DNA from: an uncultured Blautia sp.
GTDB taxonomy: Bacteria > Bacillota > Clostridia > Lachnospirales > Lachnospiraceae
DNA length: 40,860 nt
NCBI GenBank assembly: GCA_900547615.1
Contig: URHH01000010.1
Location: forward strand, 1 to 40,860
Reading direction: 5' to 3'
Shown here: in pieces, positions 1 through 7,540 of the stretch
Numbering within the stretch: position 1 is the first letter of the stretch
Layout of the letters: each line of letters starts with the position of its first letter
Notes under the pieces: model-generated
Seen by the model: the letters and a program-made list of their open reading frames with translations, nothing else
Told to the model about the DNA's origin: nothing
Databases searched by the model: none
Made by a program: the position numbers and the translations under genes

Positions 1-160
1 TTCCCGTCTCTTTTGATTTACTGCCGTACGGCACTCTGGCAGTATCGCCAAAATATACTATTTTCTCCGAGGGGAGATTACGCATGATCTCACGCGCAAC
101 AGTAAGCCCTCCCACTCCGGAATCAAACACGCCTACCGGCGCATTTCTGTCTGTCTTCAT
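1..160 (-). CDS. murI: Glutamate racemase, N-terminal fragment (cut by window edge)
   Basis: Glutamate racemase converts L-glutamate to D-glutamate for peptidoglycan in the cytoplasm. Only the first 53 codons are inside the window. Visible are the N-terminal motif GVFDSGVGGLTV (about residues 10-21), which carries the conserved Asp-Ser pair, and YFGDTARVPYGSK (about 36-48), both hallmarks of the MurI/aspartate-glutamate racemase family. The ATG at 160 is preceded by GGAGAAG at a normal distance. The gene lies 33 bp behind the small exported-protein gene and is codirectional with the whole gerA-ispE run, so it is probably the last visible gene of that operon. The second catalytic cysteine lies outside the window, so activity cannot be judged. 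Confidence 0.93.
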   Translation of the reverse strand, partial: MKTDRNAPVGVFDSGVGGLTVAREIMRNLPSEKIVYFGDTARVPYGSKSKETG

Positions 161-193
161 CTATCTTCTCCATTTTCCGGTTTTGAATATCGT

Positions 194-430
194 TTATTTA
201 TGATACCACCATTCCAGTTGTTTCGCAAGCCAGAAGGAAATCTTTACCTCCGGCTCTTTTTCGTCTGTATCTTCCTCCTCTTCCGCAAAACAAAACTGCG
301 GGTACATACTGCCCCACCAGGCGAGGGCAGGAACATTTTTCTTCATTCCTGCTCCGGTCCCTGCCGTAAGAAAAAGCGCCGCGATCAGAGAAATACATAA
401 CCGTTTTTTTCTGTTTTTTAAAAAATCCAT
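194..430 (-). CDS. Small exported or membrane-anchored protein of unknown function
   Basis: No family recognised. The 78-residue product starts with basic residues (KNRKKR), has a hydrophobic stretch at about residues 10-28 that looks like a signal peptide or single membrane anchor, then a tryptophan-containing segment, a run of acidic residues (EEEEDTDEKE) and a Trp-rich end (LEWWYHK). An upstream in-frame GTG at 436 would lie only 1 nt after the GGAGG at 438-442, whereas the ATG at 430 is 7 nt from it, so 430 is chosen. It sits 48 bp after the gerAB-AC fusion and 33 bp before murI, all in the same direction. Co-transcription with germination genes hints at a spore-envelope role, but that is inference only. 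Confidence 0.6.
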   Translation of the reverse strand: MDFLKNRKKRLCISLIAALFLTAGTGAGMKKNVPALAWWGSMYPQFCFAEEEEDTDEKEPEVKISFWLAKQLEWWYHK

Positions 431-478
431 ATCCACACCTCCAGTATCTGGAAGTATGCCCTGTATTTCCCTTTTTAT

Positions 479-2149
479 TCAGGCGTCCGGCACTGCCTGA
501 AGCTCATCTCCGGAAACCACAAGACCCGGAAGCTTCGGAAGCGTTCCATTTTCGTATTTTTCATAATAAAGCGTTCGGAGAGTGACTCCCTTTTTCTTTC
601 TCTTCCCGCTGAAATCATTCTCAAGAAGCCCTCTTAAATACTCTCCCACAGAGCTTCCCTGACCGCCGTTCCATTTGAGGATTTCCTCTGCATTTTCTGC
701 CTGAAACACATAAATATCTTCTCCCACAAAAGGCTGTTTTTTGAGATACGAAAGAACGTCTTCCCATCTTCCGTCTGAAATCAGGTCTCTTCCTATTATA
801 ATAGCTTCCAGATGTCCCATATCCATAAATTTTTCCTGGGAACGCCCGTATCTTTCCTGAATTTCTTCGAATGTCTCACCTCTTACAGTAAGCACTTCCC
901 GTCCATTCTCATCTGGCTTCTCCTGACCGGTGGCTTCTGACATATCGGGCGTTCCGTATGTGACGGCAAATCCTTCCGGCGCCGCGTCTATTCCAAGAGC
1001 AAGAGCATACATACGCTCCTCCGGCTCTACTCCTGCGCAGCCTCCCAGAAACAGACAGAGTACCAGAACTGCCGCGCTTCCAGCAGCCTTTTTTAACCTT
1101 CTGCCTCTTCCTCTTGCAATAAAGCACACCTGTATGATAAGAAGAACCGGAAGAAAAATATATGCCAGGTAAAACCCGTAATATTCCTGGATCCCCAGTC
1201 CTTTCGGTTCCCAGAAAGACAGAAGATATACAACACCGGCAAGCCAGTATCTTCCTGTCCCGAGCTCTGTTTTTCTTATGATCTGATGTCCGTAGTGAAG
1301 AAGACTTCCTATAGAAAATAAAAGCCCGTAAATAAGAAATCCAAGCCACAGCACATCAAATCTGGAAAGCACATTTCCCGGCATATCTGCTCCTGCAAGA
1401 AGGGGAAGCACAGGATATTTTTCCGTGATCACACGGTTCCAGCCGAACACCGCAGGAAGAATCACCTGCACCGCAAGAAGCATTCCCCCAAGTGTGAGAA
1501 CGCCGAACATCACTGTTTTTCCTGCGCTTCCCTGCTTTTCCACATCTTCGAGAGCAAATGGCAAAAGCCCCAGTCCTGAAAATGCACAGAGAACTCCGTA
1601 TCCTCCTGTGAAAACGCCTCTGTTTCCGCTTGAAAACGGCATTTCTGACAAATATGCCGCCTTTCCCTGAAAGGCAGAAAGAATGAGCATCGCGCCGATT
1701 CCAAAAATAAAAATCCCTCCTGTTACTTCCGCAGCCCTTCCCCTCCTCTGCATTCCTCTGTGGGTTCCGAGGCTGGCACAGACAATGGCAAAAAAGGAAA
1801 TCCACTCTCCGGGAATGCCTGCCACAAGACTTTTTGGCACAATCTCTTCCAGAATATCAAGAAGAAACGAAGCAGTAAGAATTACATATAATACAAAAAA
1901 TACTCCCGCCGCTTTCCCGAAAAACCGCCCCATTGGTTTTAACGGATTTGCAAAATCAGGCGAAACACGAATAAGAAAAATTACATAAAATAAAAGAAGG
2001 ATTACCGCCAGAACTGTCCCTGAAATCTTTTCTCCCCCCAGAAGCTTTCCACCTCCGAAAAGGCAGAGCAGAAAAGGCGCTGTAAAAGCAAGAACCATCT
2101 GCCTGTAAAGCTGCCTGTGGGAAATCCTGTTATTTTCCGCAAATGTCAT
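479..2149 (-). CDS. Germinant receptor subunits B and C fused in one polypeptide (GerAB + GerAC N-terminal domain)
   Basis: Residues 1-345 are a GerAB-type transporter-fold protein with about ten hydrophobic segments, the membrane subunit of the spore germinant receptor. The last ends in a basic loop (RGRGRRLKK, 346-354). This is followed directly by a lipoprotein signal-like stretch ending FLGGC with Cys371 in the lipobox position, and then by 185 residues resembling the N-terminal domain of GerAC (for example MGHLEAIIIGRDL, about 444-456). GerAC proteins are usually around 370-400 residues, so the C-terminal GerAC domain is absent. The frame is open throughout and there is no Met between the two parts. 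The start overlaps the gerAA stop as ATGA (2146-2149), implying translational coupling. Signal peptidase II could release a separate lipoprotein, or the hydrophobic stretch could stay as an eleventh membrane segment. Confidence 0.85.
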   Translation of the reverse strand: MTFAENNRISHRQLYRQMVLAFTAPFLLCLFGGGKLLGGEKISGTVLAVILLLFYVIFLIRVSPDFANPLKPMGRFFGKAAGVFFVLYVILTASFLLDILEEIVPKSLVAGIPGEWISFFAIVCASLGTHRGMQRRGRAAEVTGGIFIFGIGAMLILSAFQGKAAYLSEMPFSSGNRGVFTGGYGVLCAFSGLGLLPFALEDVEKQGSAGKTVMFGVLTLGGMLLAVQVILPAVFGWNRVITEKYPVLPLLAGADMPGNVLSRFDVLWLGFLIYGLLFSIGSLLHYGHQIIRKTELGTGRYWLAGVVYLLSFWEPKGLGIQEYYGFYLAYIFLPVLLIIQVCFIARGRGRRLKKAAGSAAVLVLCLFLGGCAGVEPEERMYALALGIDAAPEGFAVTYGTPDMSEATGQEKPDENGREVLTVRGETFEEIQERYGRSQEKFMDMGHLEAIIIGRDLISDGRWEDVLSYLKKQPFVGEDIYVFQAENAEEILKWNGGQGSSVGEYLRGLLENDFSGKRKKKGVTLRTLYYEKYENGTLPKLPGLVVSGDELQAVPDA

Positions 2150-3714
2150 GACTGTTCCTCCTTCCTTTTCAGCCGGAGACTTTCTTCCTCTCTTGCATAC
2201 AAGGGTCTCATTTTTCTTTTTCGGAAAGGAATCCGCAATATTTTATTTCCTGCGTTCCGCCTTCTCTCCTCTGCCACAAAGGGGACAAGATAGGGAATCC
2301 CGTAGCTTAAAAGTCCGGAAAGATGCGCCACTGTAAGATAAATTCCAAGGACGATCCCGTAAATCCCAAGATAACCGCCAAGGAAAAGAAAGAAATATTT
2401 CAAAAGCCGAAATGCCGAGGCAAATTCCTCATTTGGGATCACAAGAGAACCAAGCGCAGTGAGCGCCACAATAATCACAACAACAGGGCTTACGATATTT
2501 GCCTCCACTGCTGCCTGTCCGATAATCAGCCCCCCTACAAGCCCGATGGTATTCCCAAGCTCTCCCGGAATCCGCACTCCCGCCTCCCGGATCAGTTCAA
2601 AAGAAAGTTCCAGAAAGAAAAGCTCCGCCACACTGGAAAAGGGAACGCCCTCTCTTGCCTGAGCAAAAGAAAGAATCAGATTTGTGGGAAGTATCTGCGT
2701 GTGAAACCGGATAACAGCAAGATAAAGCCCCGGCAAAAGCGCAGCGGCAGCCATTGCAAAGTATCTTAAAATCCTTAAAAAAGAAGCCATCTCAAACCGG
2801 TTGTACCAGTCCTCGCTGCTTTCCATAAAGCTGTTAAAATTTCCCGGCAGAATCAGAGCCTCAGGGGAATTGTCGCAGAGTAGCACAATTTTTCCGTTTA
2901 AAAGCTCCTGCGCCGCCCTGTCCGGACGTTCTGTCGTCTGGTACTGAGGAAAAGGCGAATACCAGGAATCCTCCGTGAGCTGTTCCAGCATTCCGCTGTC
3001 AAGGATCCCGTCAATCTCAAATTCATCAAGGCGCTTTTTCATCTCCTCCAGAAGCTCTTCATGAACAATATCTTCTATATAGAGCATCTGCACCATTGTA
3101 TGGGAACGCACCCCAATCTGCTTTTCTTCCACCTTAAGGCTGGTATCCCGGATTCGCTTTCTCACAAGGGCAGAATTTGTTTTTACCGCATCGGAAAACC
3201 CTTCCCTTGATCCGCGCAGCACCTTCTCTGCCTCAGCCTTGGAAACGCCCATGTTGGGATAACCTTTGCTTGCTATTTTCATCGCCTTCGTATATCCGTC
3301 CATAAAAAAAACGGCATTTCCCGCCAGCATAGCAGAAAAAGCCTCTTCCATATCCGAAAGTTTTTTTACATCTGCAATTCCCAGGCTGTTATGCTTTAAA
3401 AACTCTTCTATCTCCTCCGGGGAAATCTCCCAGAAATGATTTATCATTTTTCCGATGGCAGAATCGTCCAGCATCATATTCGATACCGTAACTTCCAGAT
3501 AAACCATAAGGCAGTCTACCTTCCGCTCCCCGCCAAGACGCATGGGACGTATCAGTATGTCTGCGCAGTTTTCACATCTGCTTCGGATATATTCTTCGTT
3601 TTCCCGCAAAACAGCCGAAATTGCCGGTTTTTCTTTCGTCGCTGATTTTGAAAATCCACTCAAGAGAGGGCTCCTTTCCCTGCTGTCCAGAATTCTGGAC
3701 AAACAGTCTGACAT
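2146..3714 (-). CDS. gerAA: Spore germination protein GerA family, receptor subunit A
   Basis: Subunit A of the nutrient germinant receptor in the spore inner membrane. The 522-residue protein has the GerA layout: a soluble N-terminal region (about 1-310) containing the typical segment DGYTKAMKIASKGYPNMGVS, followed by about five membrane segments with the family motif ELSFELIREAGVRIPGELG and a cytoplasmic basic tail. A TTG at 3735 is possible, but the ATG at 3714 has GAGGG five bases upstream and is preferred. It overlaps the next gene by 4 bp and begins 41 bp after the GntR gene. B. subtilis relatives are forespore sigma-G genes; no convincing sigma-G promoter was seen here. Family assignment is firm; the germinant is unknown. 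Confidence 0.93.
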   Translation of the reverse strand: MSDCLSRILDSRERSPLLSGFSKSATKEKPAISAVLRENEEYIRSRCENCADILIRPMRLGGERKVDCLMVYLEVTVSNMMLDDSAIGKMINHFWEISPEEIEEFLKHNSLGIADVKKLSDMEEAFSAMLAGNAVFFMDGYTKAMKIASKGYPNMGVSKAEAEKVLRGSREGFSDAVKTNSALVRKRIRDTSLKVEEKQIGVRSHTMVQMLYIEDIVHEELLEEMKKRLDEFEIDGILDSGMLEQLTEDSWYSPFPQYQTTERPDRAAQELLNGKIVLLCDNSPEALILPGNFNSFMESSEDWYNRFEMASFLRILRYFAMAAAALLPGLYLAVIRFHTQILPTNLILSFAQAREGVPFSSVAELFFLELSFELIREAGVRIPGELGNTIGLVGGLIIGQAAVEANIVSPVVVIIVALTALGSLVIPNEEFASAFRLLKYFFLFLGGYLGIYGIVLGIYLTVAHLSGLLSYGIPYLVPFVAEERRRNAGNKILRIPFRKRKMRPLYAREEESLRLKRKEEQS

Positions 3715-3755
3715 TGATACCCTCAGTATTTCCAAACTCTATAAATATTATGCTG

Positions 3756-4448
3756 TTATTTCTTTTCCTTCCCCGCTTCTTCCGCCTCAATAGACTGGAT
3801 GATCGCCCTTCTCTGGTTCTCTATATGGCGGAAAGAAATTTCCTGGGCTTTTTTTACATCTCTCTCCCGAATGGCCTTCGTAAGCTCCTCATGCTCCTTT
3901 ACAAGAACATTTCTTGTTTCTTCTTCTTTCAGATATTCTACCCTGTATCTGTAAATCTGTTCTCTTAAATTATTCAGCACCTGGTTCAGACGCTTATTAT
4001 CAGACGCTCTGTAAATAATCTCGTGAAAAGCCACGTCAGCTTCTGCAAGGCGCACAAGATTTCCCTCTGCCATTGTGTGCTCAAATTCTTTGGCTGCAAG
4101 CCAGAGTCTTCCCATATCCTCCTCGGACATACGGGTACACGCCTTTTCTATAGCTACATTTTCAAGGGCAATTCTTACCTCAAGAACATCATTTAAGTCT
4201 TTCTCCGTAATATTTGCAACCTGCGCGCCCCTTCGCGGGATCATCACTACAAGACCTTCCAGCTCAAGCTTACGCATCGCCTCCCTGATCGGAGTTCGGC
4301 TCACACCAAGCTTCTCTGCAAGAGCAATTTCCATAAGGCGCTCTCCCGGTTTTAACTCTCCCTTTAAAATTGCCTGTCGCAGGGTATTAAATACAACGTC
4401 TCTAAGGGGCAGATATTCATTCATATGCACGGTAAAATCACTTGTCAT
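3756..4448 (-). CDS. GntR-family transcriptional regulator, FadR/FCD subfamily
   Basis: DNA-binding regulator of 230 residues. The N-terminal winged helix (about 12-78) contains the GntR signature LGVSRTPIREAMRKLELEGL. The C-terminal helical FCD ligand domain (about 85-215) keeps the expected metal-site residues Asp138, His142, His186 and His208, so it likely binds a small carboxylate with a divalent metal, as is known for the family. It is 18 bp downstream of ispE and 41 bp upstream of gerAA in the same direction, so it may be co-transcribed with isoprenoid and germination genes. Nothing in the sequence identifies its target or ligand. Confidence 0.9.
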   Translation of the reverse strand: MTSDFTVHMNEYLPLRDVVFNTLRQAILKGELKPGERLMEIALAEKLGVSRTPIREAMRKLELEGLVVMIPRRGAQVANITEKDLNDVLEVRIALENVAIEKACTRMSEEDMGRLWLAAKEFEHTMAEGNLVRLAEADVAFHEIIYRASDNKRLNQVLNNLREQIYRYRVEYLKEEETRNVLVKEHEELTKAIRERDVKKAQEISFRHIENQRRAIIQSIEAEEAGKEKK

Positions 4449-4466
4449 TCGTATCTCTCTACCTTT

Positions 4467-5330
4467 CTATACTCTTCTGTTAAAAACCTCTGTCGAAAAA
4501 ACTGTCTTTGCCAGCCCGCCTGCACGTAAACCTTCCGCTGCACGCTCCATTTTTTCTTTGTCGTCAAAAATTCCAAATACAGTTGGACCGCTTCCGCTCA
4601 TCATTGCGCGGAGCGCTCCGTTTTCTTCCATAAAATCCTTAATCTGCTGAATCACAGGATATTCCCGGATAATGCCCGGCTCAAACACATTTGCCATCTT
4701 TTCTGTCATTTCCATAAGATTTCCGTTTTCAATATCAGAAATCATTCCGTCAATATCCGGGCGCTTTTTAATTGTTTCCAGATTCAGATTTTCATATGCC
4801 ATTTTTGTGGAAACAGAAACTGCTGGTTTGCCCACAAGGACATAACAGGGCGGAACCGGCGGCAGAGCCGTAAGCTTCTCTCCGATTCCCTCTGCAAGAG
4901 CCGTCCCTCTCATAATACAGTAAGGTACGTCCGCTCCTACCTTCACTGCACGTTCCATAAGCTCCTCCTGGCTTAACCCCAGATGAAACAGCCGGTTCAC
5001 TCCTACAAATGCCGCTGCTGCATCGGAGCTTCCTCCTGCCATTCCCGCTGCAACAGGAATAAATTTATCAAGTCTTATGGAAAGCCCTTCCTGTACATGA
5101 AATTCTTCCATAAGCATAGCTGCTGCCCTGTATACAAGATTTCTCTCATCTGTCGGAATAAAAGGTACGTTCACAGTAAGAGAAATGCCCGGTTCCTTTT
5201 TTTTGTGAAGCTCCAGAACGTCATACATCTGAATTGTCTGCATGATCATCTTTACTTCATGGTAGCCGTCTTCTCTTTTTCCCAGAATATCAAGACCAAG
5301 ATTAATTTTTGCCAATGCCCGTAAGCGCAT
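4467..5330 (-). CDS. ispE: 4-diphosphocytidyl-2-C-methyl-D-erythritol kinase
   Basis: GHMP-family kinase that phosphorylates CDP-methylerythritol at the 2-hydroxyl, fourth enzyme of the MEP isoprenoid pathway, cytoplasmic. The 287-residue protein has the N-terminal AKINLGLDILGKREDGYHE signature (about 7-25), the ATP-binding glycine-rich loop PVAAGMAGGSSDAA (92-105) and the third GHMP motif MMSGSGPTVFG near the C-terminus. An in-frame start 11 codons upstream is possible, but the ATG at 5330 follows GGAGGG at good spacing and matches the usual N-terminus. A housekeeping-type promoter (5378-5406) overlaps the end of sipL, giving ispE its own transcription start. Length is normal. Confidence 0.97.
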   Translation of the reverse strand: MRLRALAKINLGLDILGKREDGYHEVKMIMQTIQMYDVLELHKKKEPGISLTVNVPFIPTDERNLVYRAAAMLMEEFHVQEGLSIRLDKFIPVAAGMAGGSSDAAAAFVGVNRLFHLGLSQEELMERAVKVGADVPYCIMRGTALAEGIGEKLTALPPVPPCYVLVGKPAVSVSTKMAYENLNLETIKKRPDIDGMISDIENGNLMEMTEKMANVFEPGIIREYPVIQQIKDFMEENGALRAMMSGSGPTVFGIFDDKEKMERAAEGLRAGGLAKTVFSTEVFNRRV

Positions 5331-5377
5331 AAAATCCCTCCATCTTTTGTACTTTGTATACAATCTTTATTATCTGT

Positions 5378-5406
5378 ATTTTATCTGATTTTTTTCGGAT
5401 TTTCAA
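5378..5406 (-). promoter_or_regulatory. Predicted sigma-A promoter of ispE and downstream genes
   Basis: On the minus strand TTGAAA (5401-5406), a 17 bp spacer and TAAAAT (5378-5383) form a near-consensus housekeeping promoter. The -35 box lies across the sipL stop codon at 5403. It would supply ispE, the regulator, the ger genes and possibly murI independently of the sporulation-type promoter further upstream. Confidence 0.55.
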
Positions 5407-6959
5407 CAGGAAACTTTCTTTACAAGAAGAAGCGGCTGCCCGCTTTCTATCTCCTCCTCTGTCAGTTCATTCAACGCCTCAATTTCCTCTACTGTCGTAT
5501 AAAAACGCCGCGCAATATCCCACATGGTATCTCCGGGTTTTACCATATACACAGTGATCCCCGGCATACTCTGGATTTTTTTCATATCAAGAGGCTTTTC
5601 TTCCACCTTCTCGATAATACGCTCTTCTCTGCAGCAGAATACAAGTGCATTGAGGCTGACTGACGCCTTCACGTCTATATCGTTGCTATCTGCCATAGTC
5701 GTAGACAACTGTTCCAGCTCCGCCTGCAGACAATACCTGCATTCCTCCGTAATTCCCTGCGCCTCCACAACATGAGAAAAAGGAATCATGGATTCCATAG
5801 AATAAAACGGCATATCGTCATTTCCCACTATATAAAGCACTTTCATATAAACAACGCCGTCTACCTGAATGCCGTCCTCCACAATCTGACTTCTGTCAAT
5901 TTTTACATGCCCCTGGCTGTGACATATCTGGAGAATTTTCCCCTGAGTCTCTTTTACCTGGATCCTGTCTCCCACACGGCATTTAGAATAATTCCGCACG
6001 AGAAGACTTTCCAGTTTTTCTGTTTTTCCCTGAGGAATACATTCTCTTGACGGCGTGTATACGTCCAGAATAATTTCATGCTCCTCTTCTTTATAAATCT
6101 TCATATCCAGTTCCAGTACAACGTCTGCCGTTAAAATACGTTCTTCCCCGTCTGCATCAGGTTTTACTTCCAGCCCCTGGCTCACAACAGAAGCTGCAAT
6201 ATCCGGTATCATTTCCTCTCCGCAGCCGCTGCACTCCGCTTCCCCGGTAAACGGCAGGGAATATTCCAGCCACTGAAGCGGTTTTCCATCGTCATCGCCC
6301 TCATAAAGAACAAATACAAAAAGCTCGCCTTTTGCCTTTACTTTATTTTCCTCCGGTCTTAAATCAAGCCCCCTCACCTCAACTGTGCTCCAGAGAACCT
6401 CCGCAATGTTGGGTTTATTCGATGCCAGCGGAATTTCGTCCTTCACCCGGAGCGTATCCTTTTTATGTACGCAAAGGCTCATAAGGCGAAGCTGTTTTTT
6501 CTTTGTGGAAACACTGTCGTCATCGATTCCCACAGGCAGACGCACTCCCCTAATCTCGTCTACCACTGCATAAAACGTAACAATCGCTTTTATATTCATT
6601 TTTCTGGAATGTATAATATGAAGGCTTAAATCCTCAATCTCCCACTTGAGACGCATTTTGTCGCCCCCGGATATTCCCTCCAGGTTCAAAATCTCCTCAA
6701 ACGGCAGTTTTGCCCCCATACTGTATACTTTTCCTTCCTCTTCCCCCACATAAAGAATATCTACATTCAGATTTCCACGGATAAATGCTTTTCCTTCGCT
6801 TAAACGCACTTCGTCCATCGCTACCTGCCCTTTATGCTGGATCATGCGCCCTACGTCCTGCTTTGCGTCCGGCACATTATAATCCACGTCAAACGTCACC
6901 TGACTTGTCGCTCTGCTTTTTGCACGAAGCATCTGAATACTTTCTTTTTTTAATTCCAC
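5403..6959 (-). CDS. sipL: SPOCS (DUF3794) + LysM spore morphogenesis protein, SipL-like
   Basis: The 518-residue protein has repeated beta-rich DUF3794/SPOCS-type regions through most of its length and one LysM domain at the C-terminus (about 468-515, starting ITVYMVKPGDTMWDIARRF). This is the architecture of Clostridioides difficile SipL, which binds the SpoIVA ATPase through its LysM domain and anchors the coat to the forespore in the mother cell. No signal peptide is present, matching a mother-cell cytoplasmic protein. Translation starts at GTG (6957-6959) behind AAAGGAG at 8 nt spacing. It is 39 bp downstream of the PrcB-like lipoprotein gene and shares its sigma-E-like promoter. Name is by architecture and context, not by a database search. 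Confidence 0.85.
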   Translation of the reverse strand: MELKKESIQMLRAKSRATSQVTFDVDYNVPDAKQDVGRMIQHKGQVAMDEVRLSEGKAFIRGNLNVDILYVGEEEGKVYSMGAKLPFEEILNLEGISGGDKMRLKWEIEDLSLHIIHSRKMNIKAIVTFYAVVDEIRGVRLPVGIDDDSVSTKKKQLRLMSLCVHKKDTLRVKDEIPLASNKPNIAEVLWSTVEVRGLDLRPEENKVKAKGELFVFVLYEGDDDGKPLQWLEYSLPFTGEAECSGCGEEMIPDIAASVVSQGLEVKPDADGEERILTADVVLELDMKIYKEEEHEIILDVYTPSRECIPQGKTEKLESLLVRNYSKCRVGDRIQVKETQGKILQICHSQGHVKIDRSQIVEDGIQVDGVVYMKVLYIVGNDDMPFYSMESMIPFSHVVEAQGITEECRYCLQAELEQLSTTMADSNDIDVKASVSLNALVFCCREERIIEKVEEKPLDMKKIQSMPGITVYMVKPGDTMWDIARRFYTTVEEIEALNELTEEEIESGQPLLLVKKVSC

Positions 6960-6998
6960 TTTCTATTCTCCTTTCCTGCTGCTTATAGTTTTTGTCTC

Positions 6999-7403
6999 CT
7001 ATCGAAATTCCACCGGCTCCTTTCTGTATTTCGTTTTCACTACAATACATGGATAAGAAGGCTCTCCGCCGGCATTTTCGGAAGGTCCCATAAGCTTTGT
7101 TTTAAAACGCAGGACCTTTCCCATGATTCCCAGCTCCTCAACTGCAATACTGTATCCTCCCGTCATCTGCCTTCCATAGCCTTTGATCAGGTACAGATCC
7201 TCTCCGCTCTGATAAGTAAGCTGAAATTCCTTCTCCCGCTTTTCCCGGATCAGAGACAGCGCTTCTGCCGGAACATCCTCCTGACTGACTACTGTATATT
7301 CTACAGGCGATACCTCCCCCTCTTCTATCCGTATCATCTGGCAGCCTCCCAGTATAAAAATCAGAATTGCTGACAGAAACATAACGGGAATTTTTCTTAT
7401 CAT
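6999..7403 (-). CDS. Lipoprotein with PrcB-like C-terminal domain
   Basis: A 134-residue lipoprotein: basic N-terminus, hydrophobic stretch and lipobox LGGC with Cys21 as the lipidation site. The rest (about 34-134) resembles the PrcB_C/protease-complex-subunit fold, with the recognisable pattern LYLIKGYGRQMTGGYSI and a closing beta-strand region containing PYPCIVVKT-like sequence. Function is unknown; the family was named for a subunit of a spirochaete surface protease complex, which does not fix a role here. It is the first gene after the sigma-E-like promoter and lies 39 bp before sipL, so expression in the mother cell is a reasonable inference. Confidence 0.75.
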   Translation of the reverse strand: MIRKIPVMFLSAILIFILGGCQMIRIEEGEVSPVEYTVVSQEDVPAEALSLIREKREKEFQLTYQSGEDLYLIKGYGRQMTGGYSIAVEELGIMGKVLRFKTKLMGPSENAGGEPSYPCIVVKTKYRKEPVEFR

Positions 7404-7442
7404 TTTATACCTCTGTCCTCTGCTGCATTACTGTTCACATTT

Positions 7443-7469
7443 ATTCTATGCCAAAGTCAAAAGATTTAT
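7443..7469 (-). promoter_or_regulatory. Candidate sigma-E (mother-cell) promoter of the lipoprotein-sipL operon
   Basis: On the minus strand ATA (7467-7469) is followed after 16 bp by CATAGAAT (7443-7450). This fits the B. subtilis sigma-E pattern ATA-N16-18-CATAcanT with a single mismatch in the -10. It would start transcription about 33 nt upstream of the lipoprotein gene. SipL is a sigma-E product in C. difficile, so the site agrees with expected biology. No start site has been measured. Confidence 0.5.
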
Positions 7470-7497
7470 TGCAAGTATTTTTCTTATTGGGTATAAT
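7469..7497 (+). promoter_or_regulatory. Sigma-A promoter of plsC
   Basis: TTGCAA (7469-7474), 17 bp spacer, TATAAT (7492-7497) on the plus strand, a near-perfect housekeeping promoter 44 bp upstream of the chosen plsC start. Its -35 box touches the ATA element of the divergent sigma-E-like promoter. Confidence 0.75.
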
Positions 7498-7540
7498 GTT
7501 AATGATATACAATCACAATATTTCAGGAAGGATTTTACTT

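Noticed and set aside
1020..1100. Possibility that the GerAB-GerAC fusion is a lost stop codon or sequencing frameshift
   Set aside because: The frame is open, the junction keeps a plausible signal/lipobox design, and no start codon or ribosome site for a separate gerAC is seen; raw reads would still settle it.
3746..3752. Minus-strand CATAATA upstream of gerAA, like a forespore sigma-G -10
   Set aside because: No GNATA-type -35 was found 17-18 bp upstream, so a sigma-G promoter cannot be claimed.
7448..7540. Extension of plsC to an upstream in-frame ATG at 7448
   Set aside because: The plsC promoter (7469-7497) lies inside the extension, and a clear ribosome site precedes the ATG at 7541.
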